Part shown: positions 12,641 to 23,915 of the stretch, one piece after another
Numbering within the stretch: position 1 is the stretch's first letter
How the letters are laid out: every line of letters starts with the position of its first letter
Source: Sophora flavescens
Taxonomy: Eukaryota; Streptophyta; Magnoliopsida; Fabales; Fabaceae
Reading direction: 5' to 3'
Assembly: GCA_030762895.1 (NCBI GenBank)
Contig: CM061067.1
Coordinates: 50,617,667 to 50,681,666 of the forward strand
DNA: 64,000 nucleotides
Translations under genes and position numbers: made by a program
Notes under the pieces: model-generated
Databases searched by the model: none
What the model saw: the letters and a program-made list of their open reading frames with translations, nothing else
What the model was told of the DNA's origin: nothing

Positions 12641-14710
12641 AAAGAGATTGGGAATTTTAGTGAATGCTAGCCTATTTTACTAGCCTTGGTCGAATACCCT
12701 AAGTATATAACTTAGTGGGATTTTAATTCAACTTTGTTAAATGATCATTGTTTATGAACTCCTAACACTTAAGGATCATAAATCCATGAGTTGTATAATT
12801 TTCGGGAATCTCTAACCCTAAGAACTAGTCTTGGCCGAACCTATACCATTTGGTTTAGTGTTCTTGTTTGATTTTAACTTGTGATTTTGTGTTCATAACC
12901 TTAGACTTCCATCACGGAGGAAACGAGGACGTGCGTGCCCTCTTCAAGCATCTAATCTCCTTACCTTCACAAAAGGTAAGAGGGGATTGCCTAGGGATAT
13001 TCAATGACTATATGCATGTGTGTATGTGTTTACTTGAGTGATTTGAATATTATTATGATATGGAGCAAATACTTGAATGACTTGTTTACTTTAACTATTG
13101 TGATTATTACTTGAAGTTGATTATTACTTGCCTTAAAGTATTGAGAGTTGTATATATGTGATGAACTGTCGTTAACTGTGATATTATTGTTGAGAATATA
13201 TTACTGTTGATTGAATTTTGAGAAGCCGGACTTGAGTCTGTGCACAATGATTATAAGGATTAAAAGCCTTAATAAGCCTTGAATAGACCTTTGAAAGTAT
13301 TGGTTCCATTTATAAAAGTTCCTTGTTTAAAACGCTTACTTCAAGAGAACGAGATTCTAGTTTTGAAAAGAAACATTGAAGTGTTTTTAAGTCAATAGAA
13401 ATTACCTTTTTGTGATCCAAAGTTTGTACGAGAGAAAACCTTTTTGAACTATGTGTTTCATGAAGGAAAAACCCCTTTGAAAATATTTTACCTTATTCCA
13501 TCAAGGATTTCAAAAGCAAACGAATTTCCAAATGTTTTATAAAAGACTTTGTAAAGGAAAAGATTTTCTCCTAAATGATTTAGAAACGTTCCGGTTACTT
13601 GGATAAGTGACCGAGGTTTTGCTTTGGTTTTTGATTTTCACTGAGAGAAAAGTAAGCACATGTGAAAGAGAATACTAGTTCGTGAGACGTCGCCTCTAGC
13701 ATTCAGTTTATGCACGTGATCTGGGATCCGTGTCAAGGATTATGGACCAAGGATCCTAATCGTGATATTATGGGCTAGGAGTCCTAATTTTGGAATTGAG
13801 GACTGTGTGTCCTAATTTCGTTGTTATGGGCTAGGAGTCCTTATCATGTTGAAATAAAACATGGATAAAATTATAATTGTTTTTACGACCACAACCTTGG
13901 ACTGCGGCATCAGTCTAAGGTGTTGTGATTGAGCACTCGGACTGCGTGTCCCGTGTTATTGATTTTCGAGTGATGAAAATTGGGAATAGTTGATCGCGCT
14001 GTCGCCACGCGCCAAAAAGAACGAGCGATTATAAAAATAATGCAGTATAGAGCGACAACTCGGATCGTCTCTCAAGGACTCTTTAGTTGTTGTTATTATT
14101 AACAGAAAATTAGTAAAAGTTAGAAATGGGGATTTTGAGATTAAAACTAAATTAACAAAAACAAATCAAAAACAGAGAAAAGAAACAAAGCAGTTTAAGA
14201 AATTAGCAAATAAACAAAAGACGCTTAACCTACTGTTCTCAGTTTCCCACTATCATTGGTTCATGCAAATCCTAAGCAGATGCTAATCCCCTCCCGGTTG
14301 TAGCAACAATTAACAAACGAAAACCGCTACTACAGATGTATGTTCCTATTCCCGAAATAACAAACGGGGTTAAGCTCTCATGAACAAACGAACATGAATG
14401 AACACACGCGAAATAACAAACGCGATTATATATAGGAACATAGCATCACCGAAATGAAACAATACCACACTATACATTACTGAAATAACAAACAGAAACA
14501 TATAATATGGCATTGAAAAGAGAAAAGCGACTAAACATGGAATACAGAACCTCAAGTGTTAACAGAAACCAATTACAGTAGATTAATCTAGGAGACTAGT
14601 TCTCCATAACAAAAGAAAACAATAAACTAAGAAAAACAAAAGACTATCAAGTTCAGGAACTAGCCAAAACTGGCTAATTCTGACTCTCCCCTTCATTTCT
14701 GCCTAAGACT

Positions 14711-14720
14711 GCTTATATAC
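14711..14720 (-). promoter_or_regulatory. Putative TATA box of the LTR (left copy)
   Basis: Minus strand reads GTATATAAGC, about 560 bp from the start of the LTR and directly downstream of the CpG motif array. This suggests the U3/R boundary near 14680. Confidence 0.6.
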
Positions 14721-14740
14721 ACGTTTCTGGAATCCAAGTC

Positions 14741-15053
14741 CTCGCGAGGCGAAGCACTGCTCGCGAGGCGAATTATGCGAAAGGTCTGCAACTCTTGGTC
14801 TTCTCGCGAGGCGAGCACATCCTTCGCGAGGCGAACTCTTCAGCTTCCAACTGTTACGCCCGTGGCATTCAACACGCCCAAACCGTGATGGCTTCTGATC
14901 TTCCAATACTCGCGAGGCGAAGGAATGCTCGCGAGGCGAACGCTTCAACTTCAGAATTGCCACGGCTGTGGTCTTCAACACGGGCAAGCTGTGATCGTCT
15001 CTGACTTTTTCATGGTTGCAATACTCGCGGGGCAAGAGATTATTCGCGGGGCG
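14741..15053 (-). promoter_or_regulatory. CpG-rich two-motif array in U3 (left LTR)
   Basis: At least six copies of CTCGCGAGGCGA or close variants (for example near 14741, 14760, 14805, 14825, 14910, 14929), then two CTCGCGGGGCGA-like copies near 15024 and 15041. They alternate with CACGGC/GCCGTGATGG-type half-palindromes. In element orientation the array ends about 20 bp upstream of a TATA box. Motif repetition just before a TATA box suggests transcription-factor sites; function is inferred. Confidence 0.6.
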
Positions 15054-15270
15054 AGCGGCTCCAGATTTATTACTTTTTATTAACCTGAAAATAGAAAATA
15101 AAAGTAAATAATTATTCAACTCTAAAACAACTAAATTAACTTAAAAACAATTTACAGACTCAAAATACTACTTAGGAACAATCAAGTCTAATTTGGGTAA
15201 AAATGGTATAAAATAAGCACAAAGCCAAGGTCTTTATTAGTTATAAAACCAGTCAACCAGAGGCTCATCA

Positions 15271-16866
15271 AAATACCCCAAACTTAAACTTTGCTTGTCC
15301 CCAAGCAAACTACACTCAAAAACTTAAAAAGACTCAAGACCTGGCAAAACATGGCAAGCTTAAGAATTCAATCAACTTTCCATAGATTTCAAGCAATTTT
15401 TCAAAAGAATTTTTCTTTCAATGTTCCCCCCTTACAAGCAAAACAATCCAATCCCCACATTCATTTATTCTAAACAATTGAGAATTTCATTATTCAGACA
15501 ATCAGAAATCTAAGCTGGGGATCCAAGTCACACACAAGAGGGAGATCACCAAAATCAAACAACTGCCTTCCTCACAAGGGAAATTTGTGTTCACTCATCA
15601 CTCAATTTTTGTCAGGCAATCAACAATTCACTCAATTTCACTTTTAAGAGCACTTCCCATAAATTTGATTTTCATCTCAAAATGGTTCCCACAGAAAACA
15701 TGCAAGCAACATCAAAAGGTCTTTTATGGGTTGTAATGGGGCCTGGCTAAGGGTAGGATATACAAAGGAACTAGGCTGAAGACCCTAGGAACTAAGAGAG
15801 CATGAAACATTATTTACACTTTGAAATTCACTCAAGTTCCTTTTCTCATTTTTCTTTACACTTCTGGGTGGCTACAGCCCTTTTATTTCTTTTTGGCATT
15901 TTTGCACTTTTTTTTTCTGTTTTTCTTTTCTTTCTTTCTTTTTTCTATATATTTTTTTTTCACTTTTTTTTTTCAATCCCAAACAACACATTGCACCTGG
16001 TAGCCACCCCAAACTTAATTTCTTGCAACCAAATTTCTTACTAAGATTCCATGCTCTCCTAATCCTAAGATCGGGTTAACATGGTTTTTTTTCCAGATTT
16101 TAGCTTGTAACATAAGGTTAACAAGAACAATAGGCTCATCAGGCTCAAAGGGGCTAACTAAGGAACATACATTAGGATTTGGTTATTTTTTTTGGCTAAG
16201 TAGCTATTTACAAAGAAAATGCCTAAATCATTTGAAGCAAACACATAATCATGCAAACCAAAAAGAGATTCAAGCAAATTCGGGGAAGTGCAATCAAAAG
16301 TGATTTTCACACAATTTAAAACATGTTGGAGGCTCAAAACCTCACCTGGACATTTATGCAAATTGTTTAACTGAGATTCTATCCCTAGTGTGTGCTTCAT
16401 ATCACCCCAAACTTATCATAAATCATGCCATCATAATAAAATCTCAAAGTTCAGTTTTCAATAATATGGGGATCATTTTTCAAATTTTTTTCAAATCCTA
16501 GGGGTAAACAGTCAATACATATCATGCAATCATCTATGCAAAAATTAATCAAATCCAATAAACTTGCCAATACTAGACTTAACACAAAAATACTCCTGAG
16601 CTTCTCAAATTATTCAGGAGCTTTATTAAAAACAAAACAGAAATAAAGCGAAGAAAAAAAAAGAAAATTAAAAGAGCAAGGTAAAGAAAACTCATTCAGA
16701 GGCGGTTCCACCAGGATCCCATTGCTTGTAGCATAAGTCCCACATGGTAGCCAAAGGACTGAAATTCATTCCAAGCTTCCCTAACTTGCAGCTTTGATGC
16801 GGAGGTGAGCACTTGACAATTATAATAACTCCACCCAGTGCGGCGGACTTCTCACTACCTCTCGGG
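15271..16866 (-). other. 3' untranslated interior of the non-autonomous element
   Basis: No convincing gene. The left edge holds the likely polypurine tract (aaataccccaaactt on the plus strand, 15271-15285) and the cttgtccccaagcaa palindrome common beside such tracts. 15800-16000 is T-rich low-complexity DNA; two overlapping short frames there are compositional artefacts. Confidence 0.7.
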
Positions 16867-17868
16867 TCACAGATGACCTAAAAAATCTCCCCAATAGAAG
16901 TGGGGCTCAACCTCTTGGATTGGCCATGGTGCAAAATCCAAGGGTGCAAAATCCATCACTGGTGGCTCCTCAGGGGGAGGTGGCAAACAGTTAGAAACGG
17001 TTACTGGTGCTGCTTCAACTTCTGCAATGTCTTCATCCACTGCACTAACAAAGTTATCACCTGCTATACACGCAGAAATTTCAGCACACACCACACAAAG
17101 GTTAGAGTTAGCAGAATCAGTACATAAATCACAATAAAATGAATCAGAAAAATCTAAAATGTCTGGAAACTCTGCACTCAATTCATCATCCACCCCATTA
17201 CTCTCAACACATTCAATTGTTTTACTTGAATCATCTACTCCCAAAGGTTCTTCTTTATCTTCAGGCACGGGGAAGCAACTTCCCTCTTGATCCTCCTGAT
17301 CTAAGTTTCCTGAACAGAACAAACCTGCAAAACGATCCGCATTTTCTATTTTTCCTGAAAAGTATAAACCTGCAAAACATTCCACACACAAAGCAGTTCC
17401 ATCACAATAACAAGCATTAGGATCAGGGGATTTAACACATAAACCATCATCAACAGAAACATTATCATCAGAATTATTATCAAAAGTATTTTCAGGAATA
17501 ACCATCTGTGAATCCTTATGTTCCTCAAGGGGCTGTGGAGTTAGCATTGCAGCTGAGTTGGCAGTAACTTGATTAATTAGAGCCCACAACTTTTGAGATT
17601 CAGCTTGGTCCCTCTGATATTCAAGATTACTTGCCTCCATTCTCTGTTGGAACTCGAGATTTTGTTGTGCCCACCGTTGATTGTTCTCTTCCATTTGTTG
17701 TAGCATTGAAGCAATCTCATCCAAGGTGCTCTGTGAAGGTTCGGAAGGTGCAGAGGTGGTCACTTGGCTAGGATAGTATGGTGGTGGCTCATTAAAACTA
17801 GGATAATACATGCAAGGTGGTGGTTCATAATAAACATTAGGCAAATATCCATAGATGTAATTATCCAT
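16867..17868 (-). CDS. Acidic, cysteine-paired ORF of the non-autonomous element
   Basis: 333 codons from the ATG at 17868 (MDNYIYGYLPNVYY). The frame is open further upstream, but that runs through the primer site into the LTR, so the internal ATG is preferred. Residues ~1-45 are Pro/Tyr-rich. Residues ~50-110 are Gln/Glu-rich and likely coiled coil (ASMLQQMEENNQRWAQQN). The remainder is acidic and carries two cysteine clusters: CYC then CVEC, and YCDLC then LCVVC with eight residues between the CxxC pairs. The short FAGLYFSG/FAGLFCSG block is duplicated. The C terminus is Pro-rich (NCLPPPPEEPPVMDFAPLDF). No Gag zinc knuckle, protease or RT is seen. I do not recognise the family. It lies directly after the primer site, where gag would be, so a divergent Gag-like or RNA-binding role is possible but unproven. 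Confidence 0.6.
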   Translation of the reverse strand: MDNYIYGYLPNVYYEPPPCMYYPSFNEPPPYYPSQVTTSAPSEPSQSTLDEIASMLQQMEENNQRWAQQNLEFQQRMEASNLEYQRDQAESQKLWALINQVTANSAAMLTPQPLEEHKDSQMVIPENTFDNNSDDNVSVDDGLCVKSPDPNACYCDGTALCVECFAGLYFSGKIENADRFAGLFCSGNLDQEDQEGSCFPVPEDKEEPLGVDDSSKTIECVESNGVDDELSAEFPDILDFSDSFYCDLCTDSANSNLCVVCAEISACIAGDNFVSAVDEDIAEVEAAPVTVSNCLPPPPEEPPVMDFAPLDFAPWPIQEVEPHFYWGDFLGHL

Positions 17869-17949
17869 GGCAATCAAACAACCAGACAAGCAGACAAAAC
17901 TAATTAGCAAAGAGAATTTTTTTTTTCTGCTAATAACAACAAACCAGAG

Positions 17950-17967
17950 TCCCCGGCAGCGGCGCCA
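17950..17967 (-). other. Primer-binding site, tRNA-Asp
   Basis: Minus strand TGGCGCCGCTGCCGGGGA, five bases after the LTR end. It is complementary to the 3' end of plant tRNA-Asp(GTC) with one mismatch, and proves that the element runs on the minus strand. Confidence 0.9.
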
Positions 17968-17972
17968 ATTTT

Positions 17973-19252
17973 TGACCGCGCTGTCGCCACGCGCCAAAAA
18001 GAACGAGCGATTATAAAAATAATGCAGTATAGAGCGACAACTCGGATCGTCTCTCAAGGACTCTTTAGTTGTTGTTATTATTAACAGAAAATTAGTAAAA
18101 GTTAGAAATGGGGGTTTTGAGATTAAAACTAAATTAACAAAAACAAATCAAAAACAGAGAAAAGAAACAAAGCAGTTTAAGAAATTAGCAAATAAACAAA
18201 AGACGCTTAACCTACTGTTCTCAGTTTCCCACTATCATTGGTTCATGCAAATCCTAAGCAGATGCTAATCCCCTCCCGGTTGTAGCAACAATTAACAAAC
18301 GAAAACCGCTACTACAGATGTATGTTCCTATTCCCGAAATAACAAACGGGGTTAAGCTCTCATGAACAAACGAACATGAATGAACACACGCGAAATAACA
18401 AACGCGATTATATATAGGAACATAGCATCACCGAAATGAAACAATACCACACTATACATTACTGAAATAACAAACAGAAACATATAATATGGCATTGAAA
18501 AGAGAAAAGCGACTAAACATGGAATACATAACCTCAAGTGTTAACAGAAACCAATTACAGTAGATTAATCTAGGAGACTAGTTCTCCATAACAAAAGAAA
18601 ACAATAAACTAAGAAAAACAAAAGACTATCAAGTTCAGGAACTAGTCAAAACTGGCTAATTCTGACTCTCCCCTTCATTTCTGCCTAAGACTGCTTATAT
18701 ACACGTTTCTAGAATCCAAGTCCTCGCGAGGCGAAGCACTGCTCGCGAGGCGAATTATGCGAAAGGTCTGCAACTCTTGGTCTTCTCGCGAGGCGAGCAC
18801 ATCCTTCGCGAGGCGAACTCTTCAGCTTCCAACTGTTACGCCCGTGGCATTCAACACGCCCAAACCGTGATGGCTTCTGATCTTCCAATACTCGCGAGGC
18901 GAAGGAATGCTCGCGAGGCGAACGCTTCAACTTCAGAATTGCCACGGCTGTGATCTTCAACACGGGCAAGCCGTGATCGTCTCTGACTTTTTCATGGTTG
19001 CAATACTCGCGGGGCGAGAGATTATTCGCGGGGTGAGCGGCTCCAGATTTATTACTTTTTATTAACCTGAAAATAGAAAATAAAAGTAAATAATTATTCA
19101 ACTCTAAAACAACTAAATTAACTTAAAAACAATTTACAGACTCAAAATACTACTTAGGAACAATCAAGTCTAATTTGGGTAAAAATGGTATAAAATAAGC
19201 ACAAAGCCAAGGTCTTTATTAGTTATAAAACCAGTCAACCAGAGGCTCATCA
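17973..19252 (-). repeat. 5' LTR (right copy) of the non-autonomous element
   Basis: 1280 bp, TG to CA, nearly identical to 13991-15270. Carries the same CpG motif array (about 18721-19035) and the TATA box GTATATAAGC at 18693-18702 on the minus strand. Differences include G/A and C/T changes within the CpG motifs. Confidence 0.95.
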
Positions 19253-20226
19253 ATAGTCGTTAGCTTTGGGCTTCGACAACGAAAAAGAGTGAACACAAAG
19301 AAAAGTCTCGATAATGAAAAGTCTTTTATTCATATGCATTTCCCCTTAGTATATGTGCTTGAGTTAACCGAATACCCGCTTAAGATGTGGTATTCGATGA
19401 GGTATACATCCGAATGGCCGTTATAAGGGATTCGTGATGATGTTGATCCGGGTGCATGAGGTGACAGAGACAACTTGCCAAACGTGGCGTATGAACCTGA
19501 TCAACTCTTTCTTTCTTAATGATAAAACGGTGATGGTATCTCATGAGATTAAGTTTAGAGCCTGATGATTGACGTGTCATGCATTATCTTTATAAAACTG
19601 ATTGATTCAGGTATGAGACCCACTAATATAACACTTGTTGTTATTTATATGAATAATGCTTAAATGCTAATATGCCAATGTGTTGTATGTATCATGTATA
19701 TGGTTGTTGTATGATATATCCATTTGTCGGTATCTCACTCTTACAGTTATATCAGGTGTCTTCGGGTTTTGCTGTAGTCCCTTGGTACTCTAGTACCGAT
19801 GATGCAGAGGAGTCTTTCAAAGTCACTTGGAGACCTAGTGTTAGAGGTTGGGAAAGTATTCTGATTGGGGGTCTCTCCAATGAATATTTGATAGAATGAC
19901 CGGCTTAGGAGTTTGAGTTGGGTTGTATATCTAAAAAGGTCGGTAAATGTAGTGTTATGTACATCCATCTGTAGTTTGAACTTTTTCTTTCGAAAGTGGG
20001 AACTTAGAGAAATGTTGTATGTCATGTTCACTTTGTTACGAACGTGAATTTACGTTTTAAAATGTATGTATGATGGATTTCAGAGTTATCCTTAAAGAAA
20101 ATTTTTTATACCCCTGTTTTCTGATTTAAAAGAAAACAATTTTCCGAAAGCAACCAGCAAATTATCTCTTTAATTTAAATTCCTCATGTGTTACGTAGTA
20201 CTACCCTAAGGGGGTGTTACAATTAT

Positions 20227-20830
20227 CATGTAAAAATTAATGATGTACGTAACCAAATTCACAAAACAATTAGGGCTTATAAAAATCATACATGAGCGGC
20301 GATTTTTATGAACCGCAAAGTTAAGTATTAGAGGACTAATGGATTGGTTGTAATTGATTCGATGTAATGGGTTAGAATACCCCTTACACTCTCACTAACA
20401 CATTAGTTTGTTTGCTAATAAAGAAAAATGTCGTAAGCATTATTTGTTGTAATTTTTTAAAAAGATTAGCATTCTAGTTCTCTTCAATGTAAAAAGTAAT
20501 ACTTTTATAAGCATCAAGTTTTGTTACATTTCTTATATAAGGGTTGAAATATCCTTTTTACTCTTTTTTAATCAAGCAAATAAAATAATATTATAGGGAT
20601 CGTAAAAAAGATACTCCAATCCTTTTTACTCCTATAATAAAAAAAACATTGTTCAATAAAAAAAACTATCATACCAAATAATGAGAAATTTTGAAGAAAC
20701 AACTAATGAACAGTTGTTAGAGTTCAACAATCAACATAAGTGGGCGATATCCATAAAGAGATAAGAATGCTAAGCTAATTATAAGCGTCTATCAGGTAGA
20801 AGTCGTATAGACTTTGCTTAAAAATTTTCA
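20227..20830. repeat. Continuation of the trimeric array, right of LTR-A
   Basis: Sequence resumes exactly where the array broke off at 3332 (attatcatgtaaaaattaatg). It then passes into a variant block with a ctctcactaacacattag stretch and gggttgaaatatcc, repeated again at 22225-22750. No gene seen. Confidence 0.8.
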
Positions 20831-20963
20831 TACTACAAAACATTAGTACATAAATAATGACTATATATCAATTCCATATGCGCTGCACATTTGCAATTGG
20901 TAAACAAAAGCCACAAAGACCTTTCAAAGGGCAGAGTAAGATTTATTGATAAAGGTTGCTTAC

Positions 20964-21620
20964 CCTGAGAATTGCATTGAGCCAACACCTTGCTGCCTGG
21001 GACCATTAGGCATAGTTGTCTGGAGATGATAATGATTGTTCTGATTATCATATAATGGGGAATACCTATAAAATGAGGGAAACCATTTATTATAATTAAT
21101 ATGTTGTCATGTTCAATAAATGGCTATATATATCAAAATGGAAAATGTGAAGGTTAATGATTTGATACGTAGGAGGCAGTGAATATCCCGAGCGAAAGGG
21201 GTTATTTGTAGTCACAGATGGACTAGGTTGTTGATGATAATCAGAGCACATTGTAGGCCTATATCCATAAAATTAAATTAGACTTTCAACAGCTTGAGAA
21301 TTGAGATTAGAAAATCAACTGAATTGAAAGTGAAGTTAATTTTCCATAATGTAATTATAAAAATAGATAAATATATAAATAAAAAGTGAGTACACAGAAT
21401 TAAGAGCTGCAGGTTCAGGCTGCATGGGTGTATAACCATGTCGATGGATTTGGTAGCATTTCAAACTGATCAGGCTGAAGGGGTTTGTATGTTTCCGACC
21501 TAAAAAAAAGGAGCAAATATGTGTGATACTTTATGGCTTATGCTGATTTATAAAGTCTAAAAAAAAACAATAAGATGAAATACTAGATACCCAGGAAACA
21601 TTGACTTGACAGACAACATA
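20964..21620 (-). pseudogene. Partial tandem copy of the host gene's 3' exons
   Basis: Three exon copies keep their splice sites: 21394-21499, 21169-21258 (90 bp) and 20964-21065 (102 bp). They match host exons 32825-32899, 32602-32691 and 32397-32498. A fragment of a fourth (host exon 32984-33100) starts at 21592 and breaks off near 21620, where array monomer sequence begins. The first copy is 31 bp longer than its partner, and in this copy the predicted frame reaches a stop inside the exon. The copy lacks all upstream exons, so it is called a pseudogene fragment. The alternative, that these are extra 3' exons of the same gene, cannot be excluded. Confidence 0.7.
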
Positions 21621-22754
21621 ACATTGTGCTATCTAGCATGGAGACAAAAACAAAACAAAAAATACCCCAAGTGAAAAATCCAATACTTCATAGGGTGCTC
21701 AATCTCAGGAGCCCTCGAGCTTACGACTTGTGAAATCAATCCTTCAGTGGTCCTAGTATTCAACAAGCGATTGTGTTAAAAAGTAACACTTAAATATAAA
21801 TAAGCACTAGTTTTTGGGAAGAGATAATGTTCTAAGGACTATTTGGCATCAATTTTTTTTTTTATTTTTATCAAATTGGTATTCTAGTCTTCGGTGTAAA
21901 AAGTAATACTTATAATATGTAAACACTAGTTTTTGTTAGATTTCTTTCATTAGGGTTGAAGTATAAAATCACTAACATAAGCATGAATTTTGTTATCAAA
22001 CATGGAGACAAATAAAATACCCCAAGTGACAAGTCCAATACCTTAGAGGGCGTTCATTCTCAGGAACCCTGGAGTTAAAATCTTCTGAATTTGATCCTTC
22101 AACTATCCTTGTATTCAACAAGTGATTGTGTTCATTCATCTTATCAGGCACCATTTGTGACCTTTATTTGAAAAGCAATGAATTATTAATTATCAAGTAA
22201 AAATTAATGATGTACATAACCAAATTCACAAAACAATTAGGGCTTATAAAAAGCGTACATGAGCGACGATTTTCATGAACATAACTAATTGGATTGGTTG
22301 TAATTGATTCATTGTAATGAGTTAGAGTACCCCTTACACTCTCACTAATACATTATTTTGTTTGCTGATAAAAAAATGTCATAAGCATTATTAATTTGGT
22401 GTAAAAAAAAATTAAGATTAGCATTCTAGTTCACTTCAGTGAAAAAAAAATATTACTTTTAAAAGCATCAAGTTTTGTTACATTTCTTATATAAGGGTTG
22501 AAGTATCCATTTTACTCTTTTTTAATCAAGCAAAGAAAATAATATTATAGGGATTGTACAAGAGGTATTCCAATCCTTTTTACTCCTTTAATAAAAAAAT
22601 TCGTTGTTCCATAAAAAAAAACTATATATCATTATCAGAGTTTGACAATCATACATAAGTGGGAGATATCCATAAAGAGATAAGAATGCTAAATTCATAT
22701 TGTAGGCATCTATCAGATAGAAGTCGTATATACTTTGCTTAAAAAGTTTCATAC
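21621..22754. repeat. Array monomers between the exon copy and CACTA-1
   Basis: Two monomers with cores near 21697 and 22050 (355 bp apart, the same spacing as 184 to 539), then a tail nearly identical to 20222-20830. Ends at the CACTA insertion point. The AT tract is not expanded here. Confidence 0.85.
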
Positions 22755-22779
22755 CACTACAAAAAAAAGGTCATTTAGC

Positions 22780-23255
22780 GACCGAAAATAGTGACCAAAT
22801 TTTTAGGTTCCTTTTTGCGACCGAAATAGAGACCGATTGTAGGATCTACATGAAACACTGGTTAGAGTTGATTCTGCGACCGAAATAGCGACCGAAATAG
22901 AGCGTAGCAGAGATATCGGTCGCTACTTCGGTCGCTAAACAAAGGAAAGTAAAAGTCAGAAATTTATGAATTGTTAGCGACCGAAATGGCGACCGAATTA
23001 AATGCAACGGTCAAACTTTTTTTATATTAGTGACCGATTTATAAATCCGTCGTTAAATTTATGAATTCACACTTTAAACTTTATTTATATTTGCGACCGA
23101 TATTAATTCGGTCGCTAAATGGCGCGTTGAAAAATAAAATTGCGCGTGTTAGCGACCGAAATTTAATTCGGTCGCTACATTACAAATTCAAATTAAGACT
23201 AACCATGTTAGCGACCGAATTAGCGACCGAATTAATTCGATCGCTAAAACTGAAA
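22780..23255. repeat. 5' subterminal repeats of CACTA-1
   Basis: More than a dozen copies of GCGACCGAA or its complement TTCGGTCGC, many paired as inverted repeats (for example ttcggtcgctaa beside gttagcgaccgaa). In CACTA elements such arrays are the binding sites for the TnpA-type protein. The 199-codon frame at 23061 runs across this array and the TG repeat and is rejected as a gene. Confidence 0.88.
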
Positions 23256-23584
23256 TCCCTAAATTCGACAGAACCTCCTTCTTCCTCATTTTTTCCGGCG
23301 TTTTCTCTCTCCCACCCACTGTTTCTCTCTTCTACGGCGCGCGCTCCGGCCACCTCAACACCCCAAGACACCTTCGGTCGTCATCACCACCGTCATCTCC
23401 CCTCTGCTCAGGTAAGCTCTCCTCTACTCCATCTCTCTGTCTCATTGTCTCACTATGTCACTGTCTATCATTTCCCCCCTCATTTCAGGGCTCATTCTGG
23501 TCACAGCGCTCACACCACCACCACCACAACGCCCTCCCTCACACTGACCGAGTTAATTGCTTCTCTCGTTGTCTTTCTCTACAT

Positions 23585-23915
23585 TGTTGTTTCTGTTGTG
23601 TGTTGTGTGTACATTGGTGTTGTGTGTGTGTTTGTTGTGTTGTGTGTGTGTGTGTTGTGAGTGTGTGTTTGTTGTGTGTTCTGTGTACTAAAGTTTGTGT
23701 GTTCAATTGGATTGTAATCATAGGGTAGGTGTGTGTGTGCTGTGTGTGTGTCTGTTTGGGATGTTTGTGTGTGTGTGTGTGTGCAGAGATGTGTGTTTAG
23801 TGTATGTGTGTGTGTCTGTTTGGGATGTTTGTGTGTGTGTGTGTGTGTGTGTGCAGAGATGTGTGTTTAGTGTATGTGTGTGTGTTTAGTGTATGTGTGT
23901 GAGTTTAGGGATGTG
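23585..23915. repeat. TG-rich microsatellite region
   Basis: Runs of TGTG with a duplicated block (tgcagagatgtgtgtttag near 23782 and 23852). Lies in the 5' untranslated part of CACTA-1. The open frames here are low-complexity artefacts. Confidence 0.9.

Larger units (their letters stand above)
13991..15270 (-). repeat. 3' LTR (left copy) of the non-autonomous element
   Basis: 1280 bp, ending at TCATCA on the plus strand (TGATGA at the start on the minus strand). It matches 17973-19252 nearly base for base. Contains the CpG-rich motif array and TATA box annotated separately. The 138-codon minus-strand frame at 14703-15119 is read straight through that array and is not a gene. Confidence 0.95.
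13991..19252 (-). mobile_element. Young non-autonomous LTR retrotransposon with tRNA-Asp primer site
   Basis: Two 1280 bp LTRs (13991-15270 and 17973-19252) flank a 2.7 kb internal region. A perfect duplication ATAGT lies outside (13986-13990, 19253-19257). The primer site on the minus strand (17950-17967) matches tRNA-Asp, so the right LTR is the 5' LTR. The minus-strand internal end is a G-rich AAGTTTGGGGTATTT tract, a plausible polypurine tract. I count about nine substitutions between the LTRs by eye, eight of them transitions, so the insertion is recent. Only one ORF is present and no pol. The plan resembles LARD/TR-GAG-type derivatives of Tat/Athila-like Ty3/Gypsy elements; exact family not identified. 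Confidence 0.93.
3333..20221 (+). mobile_element. Solo Tekay-like LTR (LTR-A), split by two nested retroelements
   Basis: The unit opens with TGTAACACC at 3333 and closes with GGTGTTACA at 20221. It is flanked by identical 5 bp duplications ATTAT (3328-3332 and 20222-20226). Removing the insertions at 4399-11899 and 13991-19252 leaves about 4.1 kb in three pieces (3333-4398, 11905-13990, 19258-20221) with no gag, pol or primer site between the ends. It therefore reads as one solo LTR. Its left part shares blocks with the LTRs at 4399 and 59186 (the cggtctgc and cagaaaacctaatttt stretches), so the three are related. Tekay/Del assignment rests on the termini and on resemblance to the nested element. 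Confidence 0.85.

Noticed and set aside
14703..15119. 138-codon minus-strand frame, repeated at 18709-19101
   Set aside because: It is read straight through the CpG motif array of the LTR. Both copies come from the two LTRs, and the repeated SPRE residues are the repeat itself.
15802..16044. 80-codon Phe-rich frame suggesting a membrane protein
   Set aside because: T-rich low-complexity DNA in the 3' interior of the minus-strand retroelement, on the wrong strand.
23061..23660. 199-codon plus-strand open frame
   Set aside because: It runs through the CACTA-1 subterminal repeat array and into the TG microsatellite, with no domain. Composition explains it.
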